64,000 nt of DNA, taken from positions 25,783,395 through 25,847,394 of the forward strand of contig NC_135250.1 of assembly GCF_964204865.1 (NCBI RefSeq), given 5' to 3'. The position numbers and the translations under genes are program-made. The notes under the pieces are model-generated. The model was not told the origin of the DNA, searched no databases, and worked only from the letters and a program-made list of their open reading frames with translations. Of the stretch, positions 44,132 through 56,207 are shown piece by piece. This DNA comes from Styela clava (Eukaryota; Chordata; Ascidiacea; Stolidobranchia; Styelidae). Every line of letters begins with the position of its first letter. Positions within the stretch are counted from its first letter, which is position 1.

Positions 44132-47100
44132 TTATAATTTATTGCTCCTCTCATTGACAACATTTTTCCTTTCTAATGTCTCGATTTCTTCTTTCGTAAA
44201 TCCGTATTCACTCAATACCTCCCTCGTGTGTTGACCTGCGTCCGAGCCAGGATTGGTGTCAGCTTGAGCTGGAGTTCTGGATAACCTAGGAGCAGGTGTA
44301 GGAAGATCTTGTCCGTCGTCAGTTTTGAAAAATGAACCATTTGCCCTGAAAATAACAATCTTAAAATTCATCTCAAGTAAATTGGGAAAGGTATGAGCTT
44401 ATTGATTTTCACTGGAGCTGGAGTCATAATTCGAAACTCTGGAGTTAGAATTTCAGGCTTCCAAGATCATAAATGAATTCAAAATGATTTGCAGAAATCC
44501 TAAAAGTATCGAGTTTGCTAAGATTTCTTAACAGTCAATAAAAGACGGGTTGCAATGCCAAACTTTTTGTAATCAAAATTTGAGTTTAGGTCAAAATTTG
44601 GCACTCCAAAATAATGTGCACTAACCAATTTTTCTTCGCCTACTTTACATTGTGTAAAGGGATTGAAACCTATGGACAGAGGGTAGATTCACTTGGCTAA
44701 CATAGACAGTCCGGGAACTCGTAAAAGAACTAAAATAAGGAAATCAAAATAAAATTATGGCCTAACCCTAACCTGGTACACATACTACAAGAGTACCCAA
44801 AATTGTTCTTAACTTTTTTCAGAAGAGAGTCTGAATTATTGGTATATTATTCCCAGTCTACATAGCCTTGGTCAGAAAAATTCACTGTAATTTCCGAACC
44901 TATTATGAGGATGCTGAGCAGCTTCTTCGGGTGTCAACACAGGAGTGAGGCAGGCATCAGATCCTAAACAATGGAGAGAAAATCTCACATATAAAACATA
45001 TCGAAAAAAAGCCTGATATATTTTGAATAAAGTTTTTCGGAGAGCTAGAAAATTAGGAAAAACAAAAACAGATTAAAATCAAATGAAAAAGGGTTATGCG
45101 GGATAATTAACAATCAAAGTTCGAGAACTCACTCATGATTTTTATAACTCTTATCGTGCCTTCACTTTGACTAAAGCCCTGTAAAAGCATCTAATAATAC
45201 ACAAAGAAAACTATACATGTTCTGGCTGCCATTTCCTGGCCCTGGGTCTGGAGGTGGGCGTGGGGCATTTAGGCAATCATTATAAGGCAGGATAAGTATG
45301 TAGAATAAAATTTTACAATATTGTTCAGTGCAGTCGGAATGAAATTTGAGGCAGACCCCATAATTATATGATCTATTTGGTTTAGTTGTTGATCATAGGT
45401 TATGTGAGCATAAGGTATAAGTGGTAGGATTCAGGAATTAGGACAGGGACAGCTTATCCGATCTTTTCTGTTTTGGGCGAAATTTCAACACAACGTATGG
45501 GGATTTATTGGGGAACATGCAAAACAGCTGTTGAATCCCACCCAATTATTGTTTATTTGGGAAATTGACCTAAGACAGTGCTCTCAAACGGTAGGGCGCA
45601 CCCCACAAGAGGGGCATAGTCAATTTTAGAGGGGACGTGAAGGTGATTAGAAATTTTGGATATTTACATTTCTTTATTTCGGATATTTGAGTTCCATTCA
45701 TGTATATACTTTTGCCTTAGCAAAAGATAATCGGAATCAAACAAAACAGAAAATTCGGGGTGGTACGACCAATTACCAACCTTCAAAAATCTTATTCAGT
45801 TCTTCCATTGTATAACTTGATACTTTTTCAGAAATAGATTTCCTCAGTTCTGGCCATTTTTCAATGTCTAGTTGACTAGGCAAATCATCTGAATCCAAAC
45901 CTAAACCTGAGAAAATATCACAAAAATTATTATTAAAACCAGCATGTAAAAAGATTTTGATTTTTATAAGGAGATGATATCCAATAAGCAAGAGGAAAAT
46001 ATGCATAATGCACAATTAGTTTTTTTATGAAATTCTCCTGTTCATCATATAGATATCTAAAATAGTACATTATAATCTAGATGCATACAGGGGCTCAGCA
46101 TGTTATATGATTGATGATATCCAATATAATGCAAAGATCCATAGCATCAGGCCATATGTTTGAGGCATCTAGGATAGGATTTATAATATATTTATCCCGG
46201 AAGAGAGGAAAGTCGATGTGATGGCGTAAACATATGGCGACACACAGCTTCTCATCCAGTTACCAGTCCATGTCAGGTATAGGATTAGTTAGCTAGGTAT
46301 TTGTTTTCGGAAGCATGGACTAGATCAGCGGTTCCCAACCTTTCTACCCTGGCGGACCGGTAAAATCAGATTAAATATACTCGCGGACCTGCAAAAAATC
46401 GAAATGGCCGAAACAAAAAAGAATAACATATATATATATTTGCGTGATATAATGCAATGTCGGGCACTCAATATGCTTCTAGACAAAAAAACACACTGAA
46501 AAACATTCCACACGGAGAAAAACTATCAAATAATGTGCCGACCAAAAATTAAAAATGGGTGGAGCATAAAATAATACCCTATATTTGCGTAATGAAATGC
46601 AGTGCTTGGCACCCATTATGCGTTAGAAAGGCACGCATAAAAAAATCTCACATTCAATACACTCACAATTAACTCCTGTGAGAATTTTGCTGCTGTTTCG
46701 TTTCCAATGTAAAATTGCAAACGAGGCCTCAAAGAAGTTTTTGCAACACGCAGCTCTGCAGCCGCGTGCATCCAATTTCTTTTCTTCGTTTTAATTGAAT
46801 CTAGTGATAATTCTAGCGAAAATGTTTTTTCGCGTAACGCAGTAACTGGCTGGAAAGACGGACAACAGTTTGATTGTTCGATTACTAGGCGATGGGTATT
46901 CGTTATCATCTAAAATTGTGACAAGTAATACTTTTTTAATCTGGACTGTAAAGTAGAATCGCCATTTTAATCAAGCCATTTCTTTTTCATTGGGTCCATC
47001 ATATTAATCCCTCTGCAGTTGATCGACGCCTCAAACGAAATGAATTTACATTACAATGACAAAGTCGTCGATAACTTGGCAACAGGCTCAAAATCTTACT

Positions 47101-50100
47101 GTGTCTGGAAAAAATCTCTGCGGCCCATGCTTTTTGCGCGGTTCGACCACCTGTGGGATCGCAACAAGTTCATATCTTACTGGAATATTATACTGTTCTT
47201 GACAGTTTTCTGGTTTAAACAAGGAGATATGCATTACGTTTTATATGGATGGTCATATTGATCAGGAAAGGCACGCAGAACAGAAAAAGCACGCGAGCCG
47301 ATTTTTAGGCTTCTTAGTTTTGCGAGATTTGATGGAGCGCATTCGCGATGAATCGGAGCCGAAAAAGTATAAATGATCGGCGCCAAGATGTCGCGTAAGA
47401 CGGCGCCAAGATGTCGCGAAAGACGTCGCAATATGAGGGAGGAAGAGAATAGCGTAATGAGCCAACGCAACTTTGTCTACGGTAAAGCGGTTGAGACGGC
47501 ATAAAAACACCAAAACAACGAAATTTTTCGCAGACCGGCAAAAAAGCTTCGCGGACCGGCGGTTGGGAATCACTGGACTAGATGATGGAGAAAGCCTGCC
47601 TGTGCCACAAACTACTACTAATTATATAGCTAATACTTCTCTAATAACAATGAAGCCACATCAAACCTTCAATTAACTTTTCATAAAACTGCGGTTCGAG
47701 AGCTCCGATAGCAACATGTCTTCCATCTTTTGTTGTGTAACAATCATAAAATGGTGCTCCTGTGTCTAGAAGATTGTTGCCAGGTTTATTGAAAAACATC
47801 ATCGACTTCATGACATATGCAAAAGTACTGACATAAGCTGACCCTTCAGTCTGTAAAAATGAATGATGGTCAAGTTGTTAATTGACGCATTAGGCTTAAA
47901 TGTGTTGGTATCACAGGTTATATATACATCTTGGTTCACTCCCCATGCACCCAAACAGGGTGTAATAAGTTGGGCAGGCAATGCTGAAAGATTCTGGTCC
48001 ATACAAAATTAGTAACTCCATACATATGTCAAATATCAGTGCCTTGCTCGAAGCAAAAGGCAAGATTAAACATTGTGTATATAAGTAGTAAAATAACTTA
48101 AAAATGTAGAGTATAATATTTTCTTATTTATCACAGGGGAGAAGTAACTCGATAGAAAAGCTTAGTCAAATGACAAACTAATTTGATTATCAGTCCATAA
48201 TGGACATGAAAATAGTTAATTCATAAATTCATTTCAGATGTGTGGACTCGATAGTGGAGAAATAACTGACCAACAGTTACATAAATTACAAACATACAAA
48301 CCCACACAGAGTAATAAGAGATGTAATATGATGTGCTAATTCATAACAGACATTAAGAACTGACTTTGCTACCGCACTGTTGATTATTGCACAAGGGTTT
48401 GCAAGTCTGAATCCTAAAGATTGCAGAACTCCTCAGGTAGTAACTTCGAACATAAATGTGAATTCTTGTTCAGGGCATTGGTCAGAGTGGAAGACGTGGA
48501 AAGGCATCGATCAAAAATAGAGACCAATACTAACCATGCTAACATCAACAACCTGTCCCAGTCCTGATTTTTCACGTTCTAACAGAGCAGCAACAATACC
48601 AAATGCACAGGTCAATCCACCACCTGGAATTGAAGGTAGTACACAAATGAGAATTTTCATCTGAGATGTAGTTTCGATTTTAGGAAATTACTATTTTTTA
48701 TTACCGTATATGCCCGTTTTACCGCCCGATCTTGCTTAAGGGCCCGTTTGAATAGCCGCCCGTGTGAACAGAACATAAAAATAAGGGCCGGTGCTTGAAT
48801 ACCCGCCCGATGTAGAAGCTGATTTTTCAGCGGTAGAGAACAATAGGAAATAAGAAGCGCTTTTGTCACAACGCTGTTGAATTTTAAGCGCGGGTAGATA
48901 ACACTCACGCCTTAGGCATCCAATTACATAACAGATAGCTAATTACGTAACACCGTGGTACTCGAACTGGGCGTCGTGACGCCCAAGTGCGCCGTTCCAA
49001 TATTAATAGGGTGTCGAAAACTTTTCTTCTTTTGTGGATTTGTACCTGCGTTGCGTAGAAAAAGTCAAAATTTTCGTTTAAATCATCAAACGCCCGTGCT
49101 TGGATAAGGGCCGGTTTGAATAAGGGCCCGGGCTACAAAACGAGCAAATACGGTATATGGAAATTTGCAATTTCCAAAATGAAATTTCTCGTTAAATTAC
49201 AATGAATATTATCTAATATAATTTTATGGCAAAAAATAAATAATTTCAAATTAGGCTGCTATAATATTGTAATTCATTAAAGTCAGAACTCCAGAATTAT
49301 AGAAAACAACAAAGCATTGCTTAAAAATATAGACACAAGGATCGTGCATCAGTATGACAAGGTTTTTAGAGCACAGAGTGAGCTGAAAGGATCAGTGAAC
49401 AACCAATATGGAGACAGGTCGGAGACCGAGGACTTATCGATCAAAGGTTAGGGGATCTCCCAAAACAGCATTCTTACTCCATAGTGACACCGTGTGTTCT
49501 ATCACTAATTAATTAATAACTCGCTAATTACACGACATAATTCATCGAAAATCAATAGGCTTCTGATCCGAGCTATGATGAATGCACATGCAAAATTTGA
49601 AGCAGATTCAACCTCGCTTTCGTGAGATATCGCGTGCATCTAACAGACAGACAGACAAATACCTATCAACATACTTACAGATTAAAATCGATAAGTAACA
49701 ATATATATGAACACTTTTATGTTCAATAAAAATGCCAACAAACAATAGGGCGTGAACACTAAACAACCATTCGCTGTGAAAAAATAGGAATAAATGAATT
49801 TACCGAAAAATATCTTACCAGCGAAATCGGCAACTAAATTTATGGGTGGGTGTGGTCTCTCTCCATCTCTGCATAGATATGACAATATACCTGGACAGTA
49901 ATAAAAGAATTAGTTGAACGACCAGCTAATCAATTATGGAACTTGTGAGTAACAAGTTGGAACCCATTCCACTAGCCACCATCTTGCCCAGAGTGTAATA
50001 AATTGTCTAAGCCATGCTGCCCAGTGCCCACTTAGACTGGCGGGCCATGTAAGTATAACGTAAAAAGTTACATTTCATGAACTTTCAAGTGGAAAACAAT

Positions 50101-52046
50101 AAGCCTCGTGACGAAACTACGGTAAATGTAATCATAATTTCAACAAATTCCTTGAGGTATTTTCCGCTAAAACATTAAAATTTGGTTTTAGTTTGGTTGT
50201 CACAGCATCAGGCAGGCCAGATTGATTTACCCAACGGGCCGGATTTGGCCAGCGGACCGTAGTTCGCCTATGCTGGGTTTAAGCAATGCTAAACAGGAAA
50301 GATTGCAGTAATCACAAACTATAGCAGCTCTTCATCTTGCAGTGGCTGCTAATTAGAAGCCTCGTTGTGAATAGATAGGTTGTATATAAAAAAATTCACC
50401 CTTTTCGAATGCATTCTAATATTATATTTGTTTTGAATACTGCTAGGTTAAATGACTGCATTTCTATTTCACACAAAAGTTTTGTAAAACTATTTTACCT
50501 GATGTGGCAATGTAGTTGATATCGTGACCAGCCATCATTTTCCACGGACCAGATTGTCCAAAACCACTTATTCTTGCATAAATTAATCTTGGATTTGATT
50601 TCATCAAAATGTTTGGTCCCAAACCAAGTTTTTCCATCACACCTGGAACAATACAATGGTTCTGGGAAGGGTCGAAGTTTTAGTGTATAGCGCAAAGATG
50701 TACTAGGAAAGGGTACATAACCCATGGCCGCATGTGGCAATCGAAGTTTAAATCTGCAACTGACACAAATTCTCAATCAGGCATATATTTATTTATTGGC
50801 ACCATAACATTACATTAAAAGTTTTTTAGGCAGTATATAAGATACCTAAAGAAAATTCTTTAATTCAACACAATTCATAAAAGACCTGAATCCTACGGAC
50901 GGCCATACTCTTTACAAAGAAAAACCATGCGGCCAGCCATAAAAAAAGACACTGGGCTAGAATTTTTATGTTCAAACCATATTTGGGCCAAGTTCAACAC
51001 AAAGCTTGTTGTTTACATAGGAAACGGAAGCCACATAAAGTTGGTGAAAAAATTTTAAATTCAACGGAGGATTTTGTTACTCATTTTCATATAAGTTTGA
51101 ATGTTTGTGTATGTGTAGAATTAATAAACTCATCTATCGAAAATTAGCTTATTCATGTATTCAAATAAGCAGGCATCGAGTTTTAAACTAAAATTTGGTT
51201 TAATTGGTAGACCTGGTCTGAAGGGCTCAATTATGACATCAGATTTAGTTGACAATCTTTTGACAACTTCGATTCCTTCAGGTTTTTTCAAATCAACAGC
51301 AATTGATCTTTTGCCTCTGAAATAAAAGAGTGTAATAAAAAAACATTTGAATTTGTTTTGTTATGAAAAATATTTACAAACATAATGTTGTCAATATCAG
51401 GAAAATAAACTCAGAAAACAGGTTAATTTAGCACAATACACAATTAAAGGAAATCGATGATACATTGCATTACAGATCTGAATATATATAATATTGATCA
51501 TTAACTTTTAAATCAATTTGAGATGTGGAAGCACTGTACAAAATAAAAGCAGAGCAACACTATTTACAAACTAGAATTCAATAAAATAATGCTTTGAATG
51601 CGTGGTTACTGCAAGTATAAGGTTGTTTTGACTCCCTAATCAGCATAAAAGACGATAAAATATTTGAAAAAAACGAAATGAATAAAAGTGATTACAGAAT
51701 CAGGAAACCAAACAAAACTTTAATTAGGCTACAGATTTTAGATAAAGAGGCGTTGTCAAAATAAGTGGTATATGTTCGCTCACCCATTTATAATAATATG
51801 GTGCAATATTTTAAATGTATTGCTGCAATGGTGCAAATGAAGATACATAATGTTTGACAGTTTGCAGGTTTGATGCAGATAACTTCTGAACTAGTGGAAA
51901 TCTTACCTTCCCATTCTATCATCTCGGTGACCTTTCGTACGGTCGACTCGGGTAACTTTTGCACCAAAATCTGCTAAAACCATCCCAGCAAATGGAACTG
52001 GTGCAAGACCAGACAACTCCAGTACAGATATCCCCTTTAACGCCAT
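44132..52046 (-). CDS. AMACR: Alpha-methylacyl-CoA racemase (CoA transferase family III), 378 aa, 9 exons
   Basis: Exons (minus order): 52046-51907, 51316-51213, 50642-50499, 49890-49819, 48623-48535, 47850-47667, 45906-45781, 44963-44900, 44345-44132. All phases join (1137 nt). It interconverts 2R and 2S methyl-branched acyl-CoAs for bile acid and branched fatty acid oxidation. The N-terminus [53 protein letters not shown] (H121) and NLVADFAG (D151) give the His/Asp catalytic pair known for the family; [14 protein letters not shown] and [13 protein letters not shown] follow. The length matches human (382). The C-terminus SNKL resembles a peroxisomal PTS1 but is non-consensus. The ATG at 52046 follows a splice acceptor at 52092-52093, so a 5' leader exon exists. 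Intron 6 carries a SINE with a hAT inside; intron 8 a MITE. The last four introns use GTT donors. Confidence 0.95.
44138..44143 (-). terminator. Possible AMACR polyadenylation signal inside the last codons
   Basis: AATAAA on the minus strand spells the codons for Asn-Lys just before the stop. No other AATAAA is obvious immediately downstream. Confidence 0.3.
44600..44797. mobile_element. MITE, GGTACTCCC family, with near-perfect 8-bp target duplication
   Basis: ggcactccaaaataatgtg at the left, acctggtacacatactacaagagtacc at the right. The flanks caaaattt and caaaattg match at 7 of 8 bases. It lies in the last AMACR intron. Confidence 0.72.
45577..45720. repeat. Truncated hAT-like MITE (27555 family)
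   Basis: tgctctcaaacggtagggcgcaccccac resembles the left end of 27555-27888; the right end is missing. It is downstream of AMACR exon 7, in intron 7. Confidence 0.5.
46194..47640 (-). mobile_element. tRNA-derived SINE split by a hAT element
   Basis: 46194-46317 holds the SINE tail and body (cccggaagagaggaaagtcg; gttaccagtccatg). The rest resumes at 47584 (gatggagaaagcctgcc) and is truncated before AMACR exon 6 at 47667. Confidence 0.65.
46326..47575. mobile_element. hAT element, 1250 bp, GACTAGAT target duplication
   Basis: The ends CAGCGGTTCCCAACC and GGTTGGGAATCACTG are inverted. The perfect 8-bp duplication GACTAGAT lies at 46318-46325 and 47576-47583. A 97-codon minus-strand frame (46909-46616) with [16 protein letters not shown] and [13 protein letters not shown] resembles the C-terminal end of hAT transposases; the rest of the transposase is absent. 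Related ends occur at 62437. Confidence 0.85.
48702..49155. mobile_element. Tc1/mariner-like MITE with TACCGTAT termini
   Basis: The left end taccgtatatgcccgttttaccgcccg and the right end, whose complement reads taccgtatttgctcgttttgtagcccg, are inverted. TA may be the target duplication. The interior is rich in gcccg words. It lies in AMACR intron 5, next to exon 5. Confidence 0.65.
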
Positions 52047-52091
52047 TTCGATAAACTGTATCGCTTTGCTATTTGCAGAAAGCAGCAATCT

Positions 52092-52450
52092 CTGAAATTT
52101 TGCAAAAATATAAAATTCAAGAACAGTTTAGTAGTTTACACTTGAAATGATTGGCAACGAAAGTATAGGATTTGAATAATGTGGACTACCTTGCTAGCTG
52201 TCATCCTAATTTCCGAGGACATAATGACATAAGGAAGAAGAAATGATCAGGCATTTGAATGGAACTACAATCAGATGTTGCACCTACAACACAGCCAGAC
52301 AGCACTCACGTTCGATTTTATTCACCATTAAGAATTCCATGCAAAAATGACCGGTCTTACTACTTACTGAATACAGCGCGAAACACCGCAAAGAGCGCAA
52401 AACAGAGGGAAACAGTGTGAAGCAGAAAAAATTTAGGGTTAGGTAAAAAG
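52092..52450. other. Upstream flank of AMACR
   Basis: The promoter or leader exon of AMACR should lie here or be displaced by the repeats beyond. No clear motif is seen. Confidence 0.4.
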
Positions 52451-52566
52451 GGACCTCCAGAAGTATGTGCACCAAGATGGCGCACAACCTGAAAATAGTA
52501 TGTGTGTGTGTGTGTGTAGCAGATTCAGGTTGTGCGACATATTGCTGCACATACTTCTGGAGCACC
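52451..52566. mobile_element. Short MITE with CTCCAGAAGTATGTGCA termini
   Basis: ggacctccagaagtatgtgcacc is mirrored by tgcacatacttctggagcacc; inner caacctgaa / ttcaggttg also pair. A (GT)n run of about 20 bases sits at 52498-52520. It is probably a small relative of the GGTACTCCC family. Confidence 0.65.
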
Positions 52567-52573
52567 AAAAAGG

Positions 52574-55500
52574 GGGACGGACTAAAAGTAGGCACTTGCA
52601 AATTAGGCACCTTTTTAGGCACTTATTTAGGCACTTTGGAAAAAAAGTAAAAAGGGCGTAATACCTTTTAAAAACATAATTAATTAGTTAAAAATGGTCA
52701 AATTAAATGTTGAAAACGCAAATTGCAACGGGCAAACTCAATAGCAATATTTAAAACGCAGTTTTAAAGGCAGTCGCACGCGCTTGGTCACCACATATGC
52801 TAGGCACATATTTAGGCACTTCGAAAAATAAATAAAATGGCATATTCACCAATAAAAGACAGAGAAATAAACATATTACCCACACTGATTAGCCTGAGTA
52901 AATATCTAAGAGATGCACTTGAGTCTAGTACTGGAATTTAGAAATAAAAATTGTTAGCGATAGGCACTTTTTTAGGCACTTGTTTAGGCACATCGAAAAA
53001 AAGGTGAAATGGACGTAGTAACTCCTAGAAAGATAATGAATTAGTTCAAAATATTTAAATTAAATGTTGAACGCGAAAATTGCAACAGTTAAACCCAATA
53101 CTGTAATGATTTTTAAAACATAGTACTAAAGGGAGACGCACGCGCTCTGTCACCACATATGCTAGGCACATATTTAGGCACTTCGGAAAATAAAGAAAAT
53201 GGCGATTATCACTAATAAAAGACAAGGAAATAAAAATATTACCCACACTGATTAGCCTGGGTAAATATCCAATAGATGCACTTGAGTCTAGTAGTGGTAT
53301 TTAGAAATAATAAATTGTTACCGGTAGGCACTTTTTAGGTACCTATTTAGGCACATCGAAAAAAAAGGTGAAATGGGCGTAATAACTTTTAAAATGATAA
53401 TTAATTAGTTGAAAATTGTCAAATTAAATATTGAGCACGCAAATTGCAATGAGTGAAACGAATAACAATATTTAAAAAGGTAGTATTAAAAAGAGTCACA
53501 CGCGCTCGGTCACCACATATGCTAGGCACATATTTAGGCACTTTGAAAAAAGAAGAAAATCGGAATTATCACCAATAAAAGACAGAATATTAAAAATTTT
53601 ACCCACACTGATTAGCCTGGGCAAATATCCAATAGATGCACTTGAGTCTAGTACTGGAATTTAGAAATAATAAATTGTTACCGGTAGGTACTTGTTTAGG
53701 CACTTCGAAAAAAAGGTGAAATGAACGTAGTAACTCCTAGAAAGATAATGAATTAGTTCAAAATATTTAAATTAAATGTTGAACGCGAAAATTGCAACAG
53801 TTAAACCCAATAACGATTTTTGAAACGTAGTATTGAAGGGAGATGCACGCGCTCTGTCACCACATATGCTAGGCACATATTTAGGCACTTCGAAATATAA
53901 AGAAAATGGTAATTATCATGAATAAAAATACAGAAAATAAAAATATTAGTCAAAATATTTAGCCTATTTGAATATCCGATGAATGCATCTGAGTCTGGTA
54001 GTGATATTTGAGAATAATAAATTGTTACCGGTAGGCACTTTTTAGTCACTTATTTAGACACTTCTAAAAATGCGTGAAATGGGCGTAATAACTTTTGAAA
54101 GGATAATGAATTAGTTTAAAATATTTAAATTAAAAAATTAATATGCAAATTGCAACAAGTAAACCCAATGATATCGGATTTTATATTTTGCATATTTGAA
54201 AATATCTTATTTCTTTACTTTGTAATTTTGTTTTTGATAAATTAAAATATAAGACATCCCCCGAAAATAAGCCCTAGTGGTAATTTTAGGAAGAAATTTG
54301 AAATAAGACACTGTCTTAATTTCGGGGAAACACGGAAAAGGTGTCTACCGGTAACAATTTATTATTCTCAAATACCACTACTAGACTCAAGTGCATCTAT
54401 TGGATATTTACCCAGGCTAATCAGTGTGGGTAATATTTTTATTTCCCTGTCTTTTATTAGTGATAATTGCCATTTTCTTTATTTTTCGAAGTGCCTAAAT
54501 ATGTGCCTAGCATATGTGGTGACAGAGCGCGTGCGTCTCCCTTTAGTACTATGTTTTAAAAATCATTACAGTATTGGGTTTAACTGTTGCAATTTTCGCG
54601 TTCAACATTTAATTTAAATATTTTGAACTAATTCATTATCTTTCTAGGAGTTACTACGTCCATTTCACCTTTTTTTCGAAGTGCCTAAAAAAGTGCCTAC
54701 CAGTACCAATTTATTATTTCTAAATTCCAGTACTAGACTCAAGTGCATCTATTGGATATTTACTCAGGCTAATCAGTGTGGGTATTATTTTTATTTCTCT
54801 GTCTTCTATTGGTGATAATTCCGATTTTCTTTATTTTTCGAAGTGCCTAAATATGTGCCTAGCATATGTGGTGACCGAGCGCGTGTGACTCCTTTTACTA
54901 CTACGTTTTAAATATTGGTATTCGGTTCACCCATTGCAATTTGCGTGTTCAATATTTAATTTGACAATTTTCAACTAATTAATTATCATTTTAAAAGTTA
55001 TTACGCCCATTTCACCTTTTTTTCGATGTGCCTAAATAAGTGCCTAAAAAAGTGCCTACTGGTAACAATTTATTATTTCTAAATTCCAGTACTAGACTCA
55101 AGTGCATCTATTGGATATTTACCCAGGCTAATCAGTGTGGATAATATTTTTGTTTCTCCGTCTTTTATTAGTGATAATTGCCATTTTCTTTATTTTTCGA
55201 AGTGCCCAAATATGTGCCTAGCATACGTGGTGACAGAGCGTGTGCGTCTCCCTTTAATACTACGTTTTAAAAATCGTTATTGGATTTAACTGTTGCAATT
55301 TTTGCGTTCAACATTTAATTTAAATATTTTGAACTAATTCATCACCTTTTTAGGAGTTACTACGTTCATTTCACCTTTTTTTCCGAAGTGCCTACCGGTA
55401 ACAATTTATTATTTCTAAATTCCAGTACTAGACTCAAGTGCATCTATTGGATATTTACCCAGGCTAATCAGTGTGGGTAATATGTTTATGTCTCTGTCTT

Positions 55501-55762
55501 TTATTAGTGATAATTGCCATTTTCTTCATTTTTCGAAGTGCCTAAATATGTGCTTAGCATATGTGGTGACCAAGCGCGTGCGACTGCCTTTAATACTACG
55601 TTTTAAATATTGTTATTGAGTTTGCCCGTTGCAATTTGCGTTTTCAACATTTAATTTGACCATTTTCAACTAATTAATGATGGTTTTAAAAGGTATTACG
55701 CCCTTTTTACTAAGTGCCTAAAAAAGTGCGTAATTTGCAAGTGCCTACTTTTAGTCCGTCCC
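52574..55762. mobile_element. Foldback element, 3189 bp: long inverted arms of ~355-bp tandem repeats, 9-bp flanking repeat
   Basis: The left end GGGACGGACTAAAAGTAGG and the right end CCTACTTTTAGTCCGTCCC are inverted. CCAAAAAGG flanks both sides (52565-52573, 55763-55771). Each arm has four tandem units marked by the box catatgctaggcacatatttaggcactt: left near 52793, 53153, 53514 and 53864; right, in complement, near 54500, 54855, 55215 and 55555. Two unit types alternate in each arm and are arranged as mirror images. An identical 63-codon frame is found at 53246-53055 (minus) and 54426-54617 (plus), only because of the inversion. No transposase is seen. The architecture matches foldback or MULE-like elements. 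Confidence 0.83.
54236..54345. repeat. Central loop of the foldback with a CCCCGAAAATAAG repeat
   Basis: The phrase aagacatcccccgaaaataagcccta is mirrored by aaataagacactgtcttaatttcgggg. It separates the two arms and looks like a small independent inverted-repeat insertion. Confidence 0.5.
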
Positions 55763-55771
55763 CCAAAAAGG

Positions 55772-56207
55772 TAGATAAAATTTCGCTTGATGACCTATAA
55801 TCCGGTTCATAACCTTGTAAATATACCGGAAATAGCGCCATAAAACCATGGCGAGAGGCGCCGTGGTTCTTTCGTCGCAGGATAAGTGCAGTTTTAAGTA
55901 TTCTGTGGCATCTGCAGCTGCCGCAAAACCATGGTGGTATTTCCATACCATGGCCGCTACGGCCAAACTCATGGCAACTGACTTTTTATCTGCCACAAAC
56001 CAATGTCGAGCTGCCGTTACCGCGGCTGCAAATTGAAAACCAATGGCAGGTAAAATTTTGCTGCCGTAACCGCGGCAGGTGGGCCGTAAAGACAGGGCTG
56101 TCTATTATGGTGACAAATATTGGGTAAGTTGGAACGTTTTTCTTATGGATACAGTTTTGATTGATTTGGGGTTAGGGTTAGGGTTTAAGTAGATATAATT
56201 CCACATA
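55772..56207. repeat. Dispersed CCATGG-rich repeat, copy 3 (reverse)
   Basis: Reverse complement of the repeat at 6096-6535. It includes gggttagggttaggg, which is part of this repeat and not a telomere. It is cut at 56207 by the AGGCTTGC element. Confidence 0.62.

Noticed and set aside
47019-47261. 80-codon plus-strand frame inside the hAT
   Set aside because: No similarity to transposase motifs; the recognisable relic is on the other strand.
53055-54617. Two identical 63-codon frames on opposite strands
   Set aside because: Explained by the inverted arms of the foldback element; no protein features.
56171-56190. Telomere-like ggttagggttaggg
   Set aside because: It belongs to a dispersed repeat whose other copies (6241, 20144) have decayed versions; it is not an array.
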